NCBI GenBank assembly: GCA_936450465.1
Contig: OW388302.1
Span: forward strand, 58,840,459 to 58,904,458
DNA: 64,000 nt
Reading direction: 5' to 3'
DNA from: Gibbula magus
Lineage: Eukaryota; Mollusca; Gastropoda; Trochida; Trochidae
The position numbers and the translations under genes were made by a program. The notes under the pieces were generated by a model. That model saw only the letters and a list, made by a program, of their open reading frames with translations, was not told the origin of the DNA and made no database searches. Positions 9,940-20,448 of this stretch are shown here, one piece after another. How positions within the stretch are numbered: position 1 is the stretch's first letter; every line of letters starts with the position of its first letter.

Positions 9940-11400
9940 CTATCTTGCATCTCTGCACCAGCAAATGAAAGAAAACTCACTACATTAATCAAATTTATCT
10001 TTTAGTACCTTTACAATCAATTAGTAATTTCAAACTATGTTGTGAGTTGCGACAAAATTCTGGGTTGCGTCTAAATTGTGAGTTGCAACATAAAACTATA
10101 TCATAGTTCATTTAAGTAAACTTATAATGTGATTAGAATTTGTGAGTTGATATTCTAAAAATATTTGTGGGTTGCACATACCTTTGTCAGGGGGCAAAAT
10201 TCTGGGGTTTGACTAAATTGCAAGTTCTGGGTTGCGTCTAAATTGTTAGTTGCAACATAAAACTATATCATATTTCATTTAGGTAAAGTTATTTGGAGAT
10301 TAGAATTTGAGAGTTGATATTCTAAAAATAGTTGTGGGTTGCACATACCTTTGTCAGGGGGCAAAATTCTGGGGTGTGACTAAATTGTGAGTTCTGGGTT
10401 GCGTCTAAATTGTGAGTTGCAACATAAAACTATATCATATTTCATTTAGGTAAAATTATTTGGAGATTAGAATTTGTGAGTTGATATTCTAAAAATAGTT
10501 GTGGGTTGCGTATACCTTTGTCAGGGGGCAAAATTCTGGGGTGTGACTAAATTGCAAGTTCTTGGTTGCGTCTAAACTGTGAGTTGCAACATAAAACTAT
10601 ATTATATTTCATTTAGGTAAAATTATTTGGATATTAGAATTTGTGAGTTGATATTCTAAAAATAGTTGTGGGTTGCACATACCTTTGTCAGGGGCAAAAT
10701 TCTGGGGTGTGTCTAAATTGTGAGTTCTGGGTTACCTCTAAATTGTGAGTTGCAACATATAACTATATCTTATTTCGTTTAGGTAAACTTATTTGGAGAT
10801 TAGAATTTGTGAGTTGATATTCTAAAAATAGTTGTGGGATGCACATACCTTTGTCAGGGGGCAACGTTCTTGGGTGTGTATAAATTGTGAGTTCTGGGTT
10901 GCATCTAAATTGTGTGTTGCAACAAATAACTATATCTTATTTCGTTTAGGTAAAATTATTTGGAGATTAGAATTTTGAGTTGATATTCTAAAAATAGTTG
11001 TGGGTTGTAAGCAAGTCATGCATACCTTTGTCAGGGGGCAAAGCTTTCTGTAACACACTAGTGTCGAATTGTTCATCTGGCAGAAATTCGGTAGCATCTG
11101 GCAGCAAATCGGTAGCATTTGTCATCTCTGCACCAGCTACTGAAAGAAAACTCTCTACATTAATCAAATCTTTCATTAACTACCTTTACAATCAATTAGT
11201 AACTTCAAATTATATTGTGAGTTGCGACAAAATTCTGGGTTGCGTCTAAATTGTGAGTTGCAACATAAAACTATATCATATTTCATTTAGGTAAACTTAT
11301 TATGTGATTAGAATTTGTGAGTTGATATTCTAAATAGTTGTGGGTTGCGCGAACCTTTGTCAGGGGGCAAAACTTTCTGTAACTCAATAGTGTCATCAGA
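9940..11400. repeat. 167-bp tandem array with an embedded splice donor
   Basis: Units of about 167 bp are marked by GTGGGTTGCACATACC near 10167, 10334, 10501, 10668, 10834 and 11001, with a further unit near 11337. Each contains CCTTTGTCAGGGGGCA. On the minus strand this reads as the end of an exon, GCCCCCTGACAAAG, followed by the intron start GTATG. The edges at 9940 and 11127 share a second phrase, CATCTCTGCACCAGC. Confidence 0.9.
11026..11139 (-). CDS. Putative internal exon, unknown protein
   Basis: The minus-strand segment is bounded by a strong acceptor (TTTTCTTTCAG) and a good donor (AAAG|GTATGC). It is open across its 114 bases and contains the acidic repeat-like pieces DLLPDATEF and LPDEQF, ending ALPPDKG. 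Its 3' boundary is the same exon-donor phrase that recurs through the 167-bp array, so the array probably grew from this exon-intron junction. No family is recognised. It lies downstream of the stop in the exon pair at 11776-12301, so it belongs to another gene or transcript. Confidence 0.4.
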
Positions 11401-11775
11401 TTTTAAGGTTTCAATGTTAGAGTTAAAGTAAAATCTAACTTATTCTATGATTTTAAAGATGAAGAAAAAATATTGAAATACATGCAACATTAACATGAAC
11501 ATAACAGAAACATGAAACAGATAAATGGAATATTTGAACTATAACGCACTGTAATATGAAGCATACATGCAAGCCAAAATGCCAAAAGAATAAAAGCATG
11601 TTCTGTAGCTTATCAGGAACAAACGTCAGTCTCCATGTAACTAGAATGCTTTTCTGGATTTTCAGCTTAAAAAATCAATGTAAAAAGTTTAGGGATGATG
11701 GACGCCGAATGACGAGCAATGACATAAGCCTGATGAGCTAAACTGCAAAGAAACTGGAACATTTAATTTTCAAGT

Positions 11776-12301
11776 TTAAATTTGGGTACCAATGCCTCGG
11801 TTTCTCAATGCTTCATACGCTGCCAAGAAGTTGGTAGTTCGTGACTCCAAAACTGTAAACCTACACAATAAAAATTAGCACATGGTCTTAGAACAATACA
11901 CTATGTTTAATTTCAACAACATTTGACTAAAAGTGTGAATGAAGAGAAGATTGGATTGGGAAGCCACGAAATGATAGATTGCAAGTGATAAGATTGTACA
12001 AGGTGCCCCCTCCCGCCCAACCCAAGGGATAATAAAAGATAAAATACATTTCAACCGTTAAAATACAATGTTGAAACAGCCGATACTTCTCATTTTTGGG
12101 GAAGTGAACTGCCCTTACTTTACTTTCAAAGGTAGTGTGTTTCTATTTATTGTAAACAGACATCTTATAAACACTCACTCAGCTTTATCACTCTTACAAT
12201 ACAAGGCGAGTTGCCCCTTTTGCATCGTCCATATGACTTTGTAACTGGGGAGTTTGGTCCAGAAGAAGTCGGACTGAATATCAGGTTGATTTGGCTCCTT
12301 T
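11776..12301 (-). CDS. Putative last two exons of a small unknown gene
   Basis: Exon A (12301-12179, 123 nt) starts after an acceptor TTTTTACAG and ends at the donor GA|GTGAGTG. Exon B (11860-11776, 85 nt) starts after TTGTGTAG and ends with TAA. The phases match: the two bases left by exon A join the first base of exon B as GAG. Exon A includes DFFWTKLPSYKVIWTMQKG. Exon B includes NFLAAYEALRNRGIG. The intron is 318 bp. I do not recognise the protein and found no earlier exon for certain. Confidence 0.4.
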
Positions 12302-12302
12302 C

Positions 12303-13320
12303 TGTAAAAATAATAAAATAATGAAACAGATATCAATACATAGGTATGAGGTTTCAGTTCTAAGATGATTCAATTCGATTCACCAACTTTCCCTTTCGAT
12401 TCAAATATAAATTCATTGAACATATTCTTATTTTATGTTTTATGACACATTCATTTCAAACACATTTAATTCTTACTATATATATTGATTGTTATTACAT
12501 ATTGATTAAATATTAAAATTAAATATCAAGCTTTCTTTCTTCAAAGTTCAAGAATATAACCTAAATTATTACAATATATTTGTTATTGTAAATTACTGCA
12601 TAGCATTTGATTGAGTACTGTATTGAAATAAAACGAAAAACGTTATTGTTGCAATTATAATCTATGGCCCTGTATAAAAATAATTTATCATCCTTACTTG
12701 AAGTTGAAATGATTGCAATATTTTTCATAATTTTAGAATATAATTGACTTTTGAAATATCAGGTCAAAGAATGACTGCAGAGTCCTAAAAAGTTAAAATA
12801 TTTTGACAATGATCAAGGTTTCCATGGCAACTAAGGTGAAAACTCTCGTTTTTAATTTAAATAAATCAGTAACAAAATTGAAAACAAGCGATTGTGATCT
12901 TAGCGAATCGATGTATCGTAACACTTCAAATCACATGAAAATTAAAATAACCCTGTCAATACACAAGGAATGTCCTCATATCTTTACAAAGAATTTGATA
13001 ATGTATGACAATGTCCGTCGAGACATCAAGGCCTCCAAACGTCCAGCGAATTTGGTTAATTTAACAAATATTTTGATATGTACCTATGTTGTGATTAATA
13101 TTTACATAAACATACAGAATAGATTAAGAGAAGAAAATCATTTCAATGCAGAATGTCACTGTCAGTCAAACCCGCGTTTGCACCTCAGAATTTGCATAGT
13201 CACATAGTCACCCCGGAATTTTGAGAAATCTACAGGCAATAAACTTGATATTTATCAGATTAAAAAGTGCAATGAAAGAAGTAAGTGATTTTTATGATAA
13301 ACTTTTGTTGAAACTTGCCT
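12303..13320. other. Unassigned AT-rich sequence
   Basis: A 134-codon open frame at 12803-13207 (plus) has no recognisable domain and biased, AT-driven composition. Nothing else was found. Confidence 0.4.
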
Positions 13321-13436
13321 TTTTCTTTTACGCTTTCCCCCCATTTCTGTCAAAATGAGACTTGACTCACGCTCGGCACGTCCGTCAAAGTTTACGTTTC
13401 CCTCGCTTCTCCGGGTTGCAACTCCATTGGGTATAG

Positions 13437-13480
13437 TGCGCATGCGCAGTAATCGCTGCAAAGTCGAAAGGTGCCGGAAA
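13437..13480 (-). promoter_or_regulatory. Possible TATA-less promoter: NRF1 and ETS sites
   Basis: The perfect palindrome TGCGCATGCGCA at 13437-13448 is the NRF1 consensus. An ETS-type CCGGAAA lies at 13474-13480. Both are in a locally CpG-richer patch (13370-13490) within AT-rich DNA. NRF1/ETS pairs are typical of broad housekeeping promoters in animals. Direction is unproven. The minus-strand exon pair at 12.3 kb is one candidate target. Confidence 0.35.
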
Positions 13481-13620
13481 TTGCCGATGTATTCCGAATA
13501 TTAAAATAAAGTTGTGGTGTCACTAGTGTGGGAGTTGACGGATATTTTTAGAACGGATTTTGTCCGATTATATTTCTGGGGTGTTCACAGAAGTTATTTT
13601 CATACGACTTTAGAGACGAA

Positions 13621-13795
13621 TTGGGGAAAACTTTGTGGGTTGCAACCCATAAATCGAAAATCAACCCACAATTGTCATTGGTACTGACAGTGCAACCCAG
13701 GACATACCTCTCGTTAGAGCGGACGGACGGACGGACGGACGGACGGAGCCCAAACCTATATCCCCCTTCCACTTCGTGGCGGGGGATAATAACTC
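13621..13795 (-). repeat. F2 repeat head with (GGAC)n and terminal hairpin
   Basis: A palindromic GGGTTGCAACCC lies at 13647. At the right edge is (GGAC)n followed by the hairpin CCCCC...GGGGG and ATAATAA. On the minus strand this is a terminal hairpin followed by (CCGT)n, as in F1, F3 and F4. Confidence 0.65.
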
Positions 13796-13800
13796 ATTCA

Positions 13801-14450
13801 CTAACTCACTTGGTGTATATCAACTATGGAGATTTGAAAAGGTTTTCGCTAAGGTCCGTCGAAAGGTCAAGGTCACAGCGAGGTAACAACTTAAGCACGC
13901 ATTTGCGGTCATGTCTTATTTCAACTACACTTTGAATCATTACATGATTGTTACAGACAATGAAAAGTTGTCATTGACTGTGTGACCTTGAAGCTCAAGG
14001 TCATGAGATATAGCCATGCTGACCCAGTTCTGAAATCACAAAGTAATTAACACCTCATAAAGATAGCTTCTTTCTTATAAGCGTAGCTGGTGAATGATTT
14101 TGACATGTTCACATTCAAGGTCAAACGTCAAGGTCACGAGTTCTGAAATTTCTACAACAAATCTTGTAAACATGATAGCTTCAAACTTTTTTGTTTGCTA
14201 TTAGGTTCTTATTTGGTATATATGAACTATGGAGAAAGACCATGATTAGAAAAGGTTTTCGCTAAAATCTGTCGGAAGGTCAAGCTAGGTCACAACTTAG
14301 ACATGCTTTAGTGAATATGCCGTATTTTAACTATGAACACTTTGAGTCATTGCATGATTGTTATACACATGAAAAGTGATCATTGATGGTGTGACCTTGA
14401 AGCTCAAAGGTCAAGGTCATGAGATATTGGTTAAGGCCACAGTAATCCTT
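13801..14450. repeat. Two diverged units of a 403-bp repeat
   Basis: Phrases such as GAACTATGGAGA with AAAAGGTTTTCGCTAA, and TGTGACCTTGAAGCTCAA, occur twice about 403 bp apart. Part of this repeat also occurs at 2781-2971. Confidence 0.7.
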
Positions 14451-14706
14451 CGATTAAATTTTGAAAGGGGGAGGAGGGATAACTATTCTCATAAGAAAGG
14501 AGAATACGGACGGAAAACTTAAACAGATGAAGTTCAGTCCATATGACATGAAAAAAGTAAATGAGAGGCAATATGTATCCTTGACTCGGCAAAGTCTATG
14601 ACTTTCAAACATCTAAGCAGAATGTCTCTTCATTAATGTATGTCAGTCGAATTTGAAAGTCTAGACAAAAAGCACAGTTTTCTATTAAGTGACAGGATTA
14701 TATGGA

Positions 14707-14785
14707 GTGAGTGAGTGTTTAACGCCGCTTCGGCAGTATTGCAGCCATTAGCGGCGAAAATTGCAATTGAAAAACAGAACACAGC
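14707..14785 (-). mobile_element. 79-bp LINE 3'-end micro-insertion with target duplication
   Basis: The insert is only the CTCA tail, the GCCGC stem and a piece of 3' UTR with an internal gap. The 11-bp direct repeat GATTATATGGA flanks it at 14696-14706 and 14786-14796. This is an extremely 5'-truncated LINE copy. Confidence 0.85.
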
Positions 14786-15104
14786 GATTATATGGATATG
14801 TTATACATACAAAGTGGAAACATTAACCAGTTCGTGCTGTCAAAAAGCCTCACTCTTAGTTTGTTACACCAAATTCCAAACCAATGATTAAATTCATTTT
14901 TTCCCTTCAAAACTGATTTATAGGTATTTTTGTCAAGTACGGTCATCTGTAGAACTGACATATTTATCTTTCAGATTGAGGAATCCTTTAGCAAAATTTA
15001 ATGTATTTGTTACTGCAGACGTCAGATAATTACTAAAATGCATTCATTTTTCACAGAAATTATTTCAATCCTGCTTAATTATTTTTGCAATTGAGATTTT
15101 AAAT

Positions 15105-15500
15105 ACCCTGCATTTGTGCCACTGCTGATTGATCAAGCATTAAGTGATCCTCCTGTGCAGAGTGATGTCATCGACAGTGCACAGGAGGTAAAAGATGTGT
15201 ATGTATGTGGTAACTGCACTTTTGAATGCCGTACCATTGAAGACGTGGATTACCATGCAAAACAACACAGACGTTATGGTGATGGTGACGTTTTTTTAGT
15301 GAGTGAGTGAGTGAGTTATTGTTTAACGCCGCTTCGGCAGTATTGCAGCCATTAGCGGCGAGACGTTTTTTTTAATACTGTCAGGAAATACATAACAAAA
15401 TATAACTGTTTATCTGTTGAATATTGTGTATAGTGTCGATATTTTGTGAACATAGTGACCAGGATCTTTAAATCAATTAAAATTAATTTCAAGATCAATC
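15105..15500 (+). pseudogene. Zinc-finger exon segment (copy 1)
   Basis: An open segment at about 15116-15297 encodes a C2H2-like finger, CGNCTFEC followed by HAKQH (Cys-x2-Cys and His-x3-His), after an acidic stretch EVKDVYV. A paralogous copy lies at 52201-52396 with its downstream part scattered to 55.5 kb. Neither copy has a clear start codon or intact downstream frame. This copy is cut by a 64-bp LINE insertion. It is either one exon of a duplicated host gene or a relic of an unrecognised mobile gene. Confidence 0.45.
15298..15361 (-). mobile_element. 64-bp LINE 3'-end micro-insertion with target duplication
   Basis: The insert is just the CTCA tail and the terminal stem-loop of the LINE. 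The repeat GACGTTTTTTT flanks it at 15287-15297 and 15362-15372. Paralog 2 at 52376-52395 gives the related site without this insert. Confidence 0.9.
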
Positions 15501-15644
15501 ATTTCGTTTTACTGCTGATTCAACAACAACATTATGCGACCTCTAGAATTGTAAAACTACATTTTCATTTGAAGTTAATTGTAGTATTTTGCAAATAAGT
15601 AAAGAAAATCAACATTTGTTGATGACAAAAGAAACGTTAAAAAT

Positions 15645-15700
15645 AGAGCCATGGGCTCTGTAGCTCATCAGGGTTTATATTCTTTGATGATGAAGACAGA
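15645..15700 (-). repeat. F1 end fragment
   Basis: The sequence AGAGCCATGGGCTCT and TGTAGCTCATCAG marks the hairpin end of F1 in minus orientation. It follows an A5 tract and no core is recognisable. Confidence 0.55.
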
Positions 15701-15867
15701 AATATATTGTCTCAATATAATGCACAATCCCTAGCCCTGACAAATCTTCGTCTTGAAAGTGAGAGAGAGCACTCAGCAAGGCCAACACTCAGAAAATTAT
15801 GCAATATGCTGACCCCTTGGCTCTGGTTACGAGCCAGCTGTGCTTTTACAGCCAAATTATGGTTATT

Positions 15868-17275
15868 ACTGTTTAACGCCGCTTCGGCAGTATTGCAGCC
15901 ATTAGCGGCGAGATATTTAATTTATTTGCCTAATTTAAAAAAGAAAATTGCAATTGAAAAACAGAACACGGCACGAGTGAGTGAGTTATTGTTTAACGCC
16001 GCTTCGGCAGTATTGCAGCCATTAGCGGCGATATATTTAATTTATTTGCCTAATTTAAAAAAGATAATTGCAATTGAAAAGCAGAACACGGCACGAAGGC
16101 CGCAAAAACATCAGCGTATTATCACAAGTTGAATAAAAGCTGATAGTGAAAAGTTAAAATTTACAATTTGTCAATAAGGTGTATAGCCTTCACAAAATCT
16201 AAAACACGATGCTCACCGAAATGAGTAAAAACTTGATTGATTGAAATAGAAGGATAACAAGTTTCCCTGATATGTGCAGTGTCCCAACACTCACATAGAA
16301 TGTGTTTGATTGTGAGAGGACACTGACAGGGTATACATACCGGGGGATCTTCCCCCTTTAAAAGATATGAGTGTGTAAGATGACTGTGTCCAATACGACA
16401 TCGTCGAAGGACACAAGCTTCCTGCCGGGTAAAAAAGATGATAGAGATTTGTATCCTAAATGAGGTTGAATAGTGTGAAGTTTGTTATGATGTTGTTGGT
16501 CCCATTGGGACTTCCAACGTTGTGTAATGTAATATCTAATAGCAGGTTTAGAATCCGTCTATGGAACTTTAGTAGGAGAAATATGTTTGAGGTTTAATGC
16601 TGATTTAGCAGCTGAGTCAGCTTTGTTATTACCTCTTGAAGCCAGCAGAAGACGATGTCGCATTGGAGACAAGAATTATGAAGTAATAAAATATCCCTGA
16701 TAATTGGGTGATCACTCTTACAGTTTTTAATTGCTTGTAGGCAAGAAAGTGAATCAGAAAAAATAATGTAATTATTTGGAGTTGAGTTTTTAATGTGATG
16801 GACGGCCTTAAGGATGGCCTTAGCTTCTGCAGTAAAGATGCTGCTGCCATCATGCAACCTTGAAGCATATGTTGTTGAAGGAGTCACCGTTGCTGCTGCA
16901 ACTGTGGGTCCATCCTTAGAACCGTCAGTGTAAATTGGTTTATAATCTGCGAAAAAATCACGTAGGTCAAAAAATGCCTGTTGAAATATTAATTGGTCTG
17001 TATTTGATTGAGTAGATAGAGAGAGGTTTACACGGGGCCTGACCACCTGCCATGGCGGAGGAGCAAGCAGACCGTGTTCTGCTATTGTTGTTAGGTCGAT
17101 ACCAGAATCTTCAACATGTTGTTGAAGTCTGATACCGAGTGGTGGAATTGCTTTAGGTTTAAAGTTATACAACTGCTGGTATTCTGGATTGAATACGCAG
17201 TTGTATGCAGGATTACAAGGGTTGGCTTTAAGTTTGGTGATATATTGTAGTGCTAGCTTGATGCGCCGATCTTCA
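15868..17275 (-). mobile_element. LINE copy A, 5'-truncated, tail duplicated
   Basis: On the minus strand it holds the RNase H part of ORF2, the C-terminal zinc-binding region and the 3' UTR. The 3' tail is present twice (units near 15868 and 15975, about 107 bp apart). The 5' truncation at 17275 abuts the tail of LINE copy B. The element belongs to the I group of LINEs (I/Nimb-like) by its RNase H domain and non-poly(A) tail. Confidence 0.85.
16594..17172 (-). pseudogene. LINE ORF2 fragment: RNase H domain
   Basis: The piece shows the RNase H signature of I-group LINE polyproteins: YTDGSKDG (first Asp), FTAEAKAIL (Glu) and IIFSDSLSC (second Asp). These residues would degrade the RNA strand of the RNA/DNA hybrid during retrotransposition. 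A deletion removes the FCWLPSHMGI segment, which is kept in the copies at 46067 and 53592, and shifts the frame. No reverse transcriptase domain remains. Confidence 0.85.
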
Positions 17276-17533
17276 AGAGTGAGTGAGTGAGTTATTGTTT
17301 AACGCCGCTTCGGCAGTATTGCAGCCATTAGCGGCGAGTGAGTGAGTGAGTGAGTGAGTTATTGTTTAACGCCGCTTCGGCAGTATTGCAGCCATTAGTG
17401 GCGAGATATTTAATTTATTTGCCTAATTTAAAAATGAAAATTGCAATTGAAAAACAGAACACGACACGAAGGCCGTAAAAACATCAGTGTATTATCACAA
17501 GTTGAATAAAAGCTGATAATGAAAAGTTAAAAT

Positions 17534-17742
17534 TTACAATTTGTCAATAAGGTGTATAGCCTTCACAAAATCTAAAACACGGTGCTCACTGAAATGAGTA
17601 AAAACTTGATTGATTGAAATAGAAGGATAAAAAGTTTCCCTGATATGTGAAGTGTCCCAACACTCACATAGAATGTGTTTGATTGTGAGAGGACACTGAC
17701 AGGGTATACATACCGGGGGATCTTCCCCCATTAAAAGATATG
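17534..17742 (-). pseudogene. LINE ORF2 C-terminus with zinc-binding motif
   Basis: It encodes VCIPCQCPLTIKHILCECWD, a Cys/His cluster found at the end of I-group LINE ORF2, and ends HLIDKL then stop. Near-identical ends occur at 53592 and 54818. The open frame runs a few codons into fused ORF1 sequence at its 5' side. Confidence 0.85.
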
Positions 17743-18473
17743 AGTGGGCACTCCTTGGAGGAAGCCATGTGTTCGCCAGCACAGTTGGCGCATTTCAGCA
17801 ACTCCTTGCACTTCTCTGGATGGCTTTCATCCTCGAGTTTGCCACACTGAGGACAAACACGCTCATCCGCTTTGCAAGAGTTGCTTCCATGGCCAAACTT
17901 CTGGCACCGGTAGCAACGGAGAGGGTAAGGGATATAGAGTTCTGTAGGGCGTTTGTAATACCCTGCATAAACTGTTTTTGGAGCCTGTGGGGTTGAGAAA
18001 GTTAAAAGATATGTGCGCGTCTTGATGATGTTGCCTTCTTTTTTTTATAGTGAACCGCTTGACAGCAGTCAGCGCCTGGCTCTTGAGGTTGTCAAGGAGC
18101 TCCTGTTCTGATGAATCATCGAGACAGCGATCCTTGTCCCGAATGATGGCTTTGCTGCTGTTTAGAGATGTATTTGGGGAAACCTGAACAGGTTTATCAA
18201 AAATGGTTTTCAAGGTTAGAAGAGATGTTGCCTGTTGTTGTGTTTTGACTTCCACAAGGAGGTACCCATTCCTGATCTTCTTCACATCACCGACCAGCCC
18301 TTGGATGGTCTTGGCGGTGGCAAAGGGAGTAAGTCTTAAAGGTTTATCATCATTTGATGATATAACCAAAAATCGCGGCCAGTTGTTTAAAGTTGAAGTT
18401 TTGAGGATTTTGGTTTGGAATGTTTTTTACTTGATGGAGTTATCTCTTCCTCAGAAGAGAGACTATCATCCAT
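17743..18473 (-). pseudogene. LINE ORF1 (gag-like) with three zinc knuckles, frameshifted
   Basis: ORF1 of I-group LINEs coats the RNA. An ATG at 18473 begins MDDSLSSEEEITPSS, and the frame then shifts near 18410. The middle part (18369-18050) includes NDDKPLRLTPF and a likely RNA-binding fold. A second one-base shift lies at the T8 run near 18040. Beyond it the frame carries CYRCQKFGHGSNSC, CPQCGK...HPEKC and CANCAGEHMASSKEC, which are CCHC-type knuckles. It is cut off at the junction with ORF2. Confidence 0.8.
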
Positions 18474-18587
18474 TGATGAAGTTCTTTTTTTTTTGAACGA
18501 GCGCAAGAGAGCACTAAGAACGCCAGTAGAGATAAGTACATCTGGAAGGATAGCGTTTTAATAGGTGGTGAAGGTATGCAAGAAAGC

Positions 18588-19560
18588 AAAAAGAAAGTAA
18601 AATATAGTCACAAGTGACGATAAAAGGATTCAGCGCATAAATGACACACTTATTCTGAAAGTTCTTGACATTGTGCATCGTTCAAAACAAGTTACAAGTC
18701 TGTAGATGTATTTTGAAAGTTTTGGCAATGTCTCTAAGTGAAAATGGAAAAATCATACACTAATAGACCCCTACATTATGTTTCTCATGATTAAGATAAA
18801 ACGGTTAATATTTTCATACTAAGGTGTCACATAGGAAATGTTGGCCTTGTATTTCCCCTTAAGTACATATAATCATCATATAGATTGAATACATACTTAA
18901 TGAGTAATGTTGTTTCAAATATTCAAGAAAATACTAAAAAATGCTTATTTTTGGACCCCTATACGACATTTGCGATGCTTGAAGCTTAACTATCAACTTT
19001 TTGATGAAAGCGTTCAATACAAAAGTTGTTGCTCGTGAAATTGTGCATACGCACGTATAAATAATGTGTAACTTCTTCATATAGTTTAGCACTTGTGTAC
19101 GTTTGAATTCTGTCGAAAATTACAATTTTCGAAAAATGGCAATATTCAATGGACCGTAACATGGAAACCTTGATAGATCAATGCTTGAAAAATATTCTAC
19201 TTAATATAATATATTACCGCTTTGAAATGATATAAGATTCATGTTTGTATCTTTATTGGTTGAAGAGAAATAATTCTCCAAAGAAAATGCACTTAAAAAA
19301 GTCGCAAAATCATCAAATTACAAATGTTATTAAAACTGCTTAAATTATGCCCAAACTATGAACTTTTATATGATAATGTTCTGTAGTGGAGTTGTATAGG
19401 AGTTTGTACCTCTCAATAGGAACTAAGGACACTGATTTGAATTTTTTTTTAACACCAGGAAAAAAAAAAGGCGTTTTGCTCCGATCGGACTCAAACCTTG
19501 ATTTTTCTGATGCTGGCGGGATTAGAAAGTTGAGAAATCCAGGTTGCGCTTTGGACTCTT

Positions 19561-19591
<31 letters not shown>

Positions 19592-20415
19592 AAGACCTCC
19601 ATATATGTATGGCATTGATGCAGACAGGCAGGCTTAACTTGGTTGTTTTCTTGTGTCTATTGATTGAATCAGTACGTCAGCTTTTATACGAGCTATCAAT
19701 CGTGACTCTATCTTCAGTAGTTTTCGAACAAAAAATCTCCAAAGAAAATCCCCTGAAAATCGTCAAATGTCTTCATGTCGACATTTTGCTTTAACGGTCA
19801 ACTTTTACATGAATACATTCTGAAGTGGAATTGTTAAACCACCAATGGTGAATCGATTGCAATAAACAGAATTCGAATCAAAGTTTTCTGTAGCGAGTTA
19901 TGTCCCTTTGAATGCGAGCCCTAAAAAGTTGATTTTCAAAAAGTTCAATTTTGAAAATGCTGCTACCTGAAAACGGTATAACATAGAGCTGAGGTTGATA
20001 GATTCATATAAACAGCAGTGTTTCAGCTTCCGATTGAGCTACACTATGTGTCTGTATGTGTTGCCGTTATTTAGAAGAAGATTTTTGAAGACGCGTACCC
20101 TCAAAACCGCCAAAGTTCACAAAATGCAAGATGGCGGCGAAACCACGTGACATACAGATTCGTCACGGTTGTCTTTTTTGCTCGCATGGTTATTGCGCAT
20201 CTTTTAGAAAAAGTTGCAAGTCTCTAGCTGCATTTTTCATTTTTTTCCCATGTTAAAAATTGACTTTTAGATTCGAACTTGACCCTACATGGCTGCAGCA
20301 ATTGGGCCCAAAAGCTTCGCTGCACAACTACATAGTAAGGGCTATCAGCCTGTGAAGTTTGGTTGTGATAGCTGCAATCCTTCTTGTAGAAGTCGCCAGC
20401 ACAAAAATCTTGAAA

Positions 20416-20445
<30 letters not shown>
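18588..20445 (+). mobile_element. E3 element, 5' part of a nested repeat
   Basis: The 5' head is the hairpin GTCACAAGTGAC followed by AAAAGGATTCAGC. The same head recurs in minus orientation at 46963-47010. The body has no coding capacity and contains a YY1-like AAGATGGCGGC (20128) and CACGTGAC. It runs to an (AAT)n tract at 20415-20448. Its matching 3' hairpin, AAGGATTTAGCCC...GGGCTGAATCCTT, is found only at 45663-45692, beyond the whole E1 array. Confidence 0.6.
19561..19586 (+). repeat. (A)26 homopolymer
   Basis: A run of 26 A within the E3 body. It is not preceded by a recognisable retroposon. Confidence 0.95.
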
Positions 20446-20446
<1 letters not shown>

Positions 20447-20448
20447 AA

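Larger units (their letters stand above)
17276..18475 (-). mobile_element. LINE copy B: ORF1 joined to the end of ORF2 by internal deletion
   Basis: From the 3' side: a 62-bp partial tail, a full tail, the 3' UTR, the last part of ORF2 (17534-17742), then directly ORF1 (17743-18473). Endonuclease, reverse transcriptase and RNase H are all missing. This is the only copy in the window that reaches ORF1. Confidence 0.85.

Noticed and set aside
9940..11400. Regular repeats that might suggest a CRISPR-like array
   Set aside because: Whole units of about 167 bp repeat with no short repeat/unique spacer pattern, and this is animal DNA with introns.
12803..13207. 134-codon open frame
   Set aside because: Composition follows the local AT richness. 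No domain, splice signal or homolog-like motif was seen.
13255..13461. 68-codon minus frame under the NRF1-like site
   Set aside because: It could be a first exon, but the donor is poor and the Arg/Lys-rich peptide is not recognisable.
15707..16132. 141-codon plus frame
   Set aside because: Most of it is antisense translation of the duplicated LINE tail.
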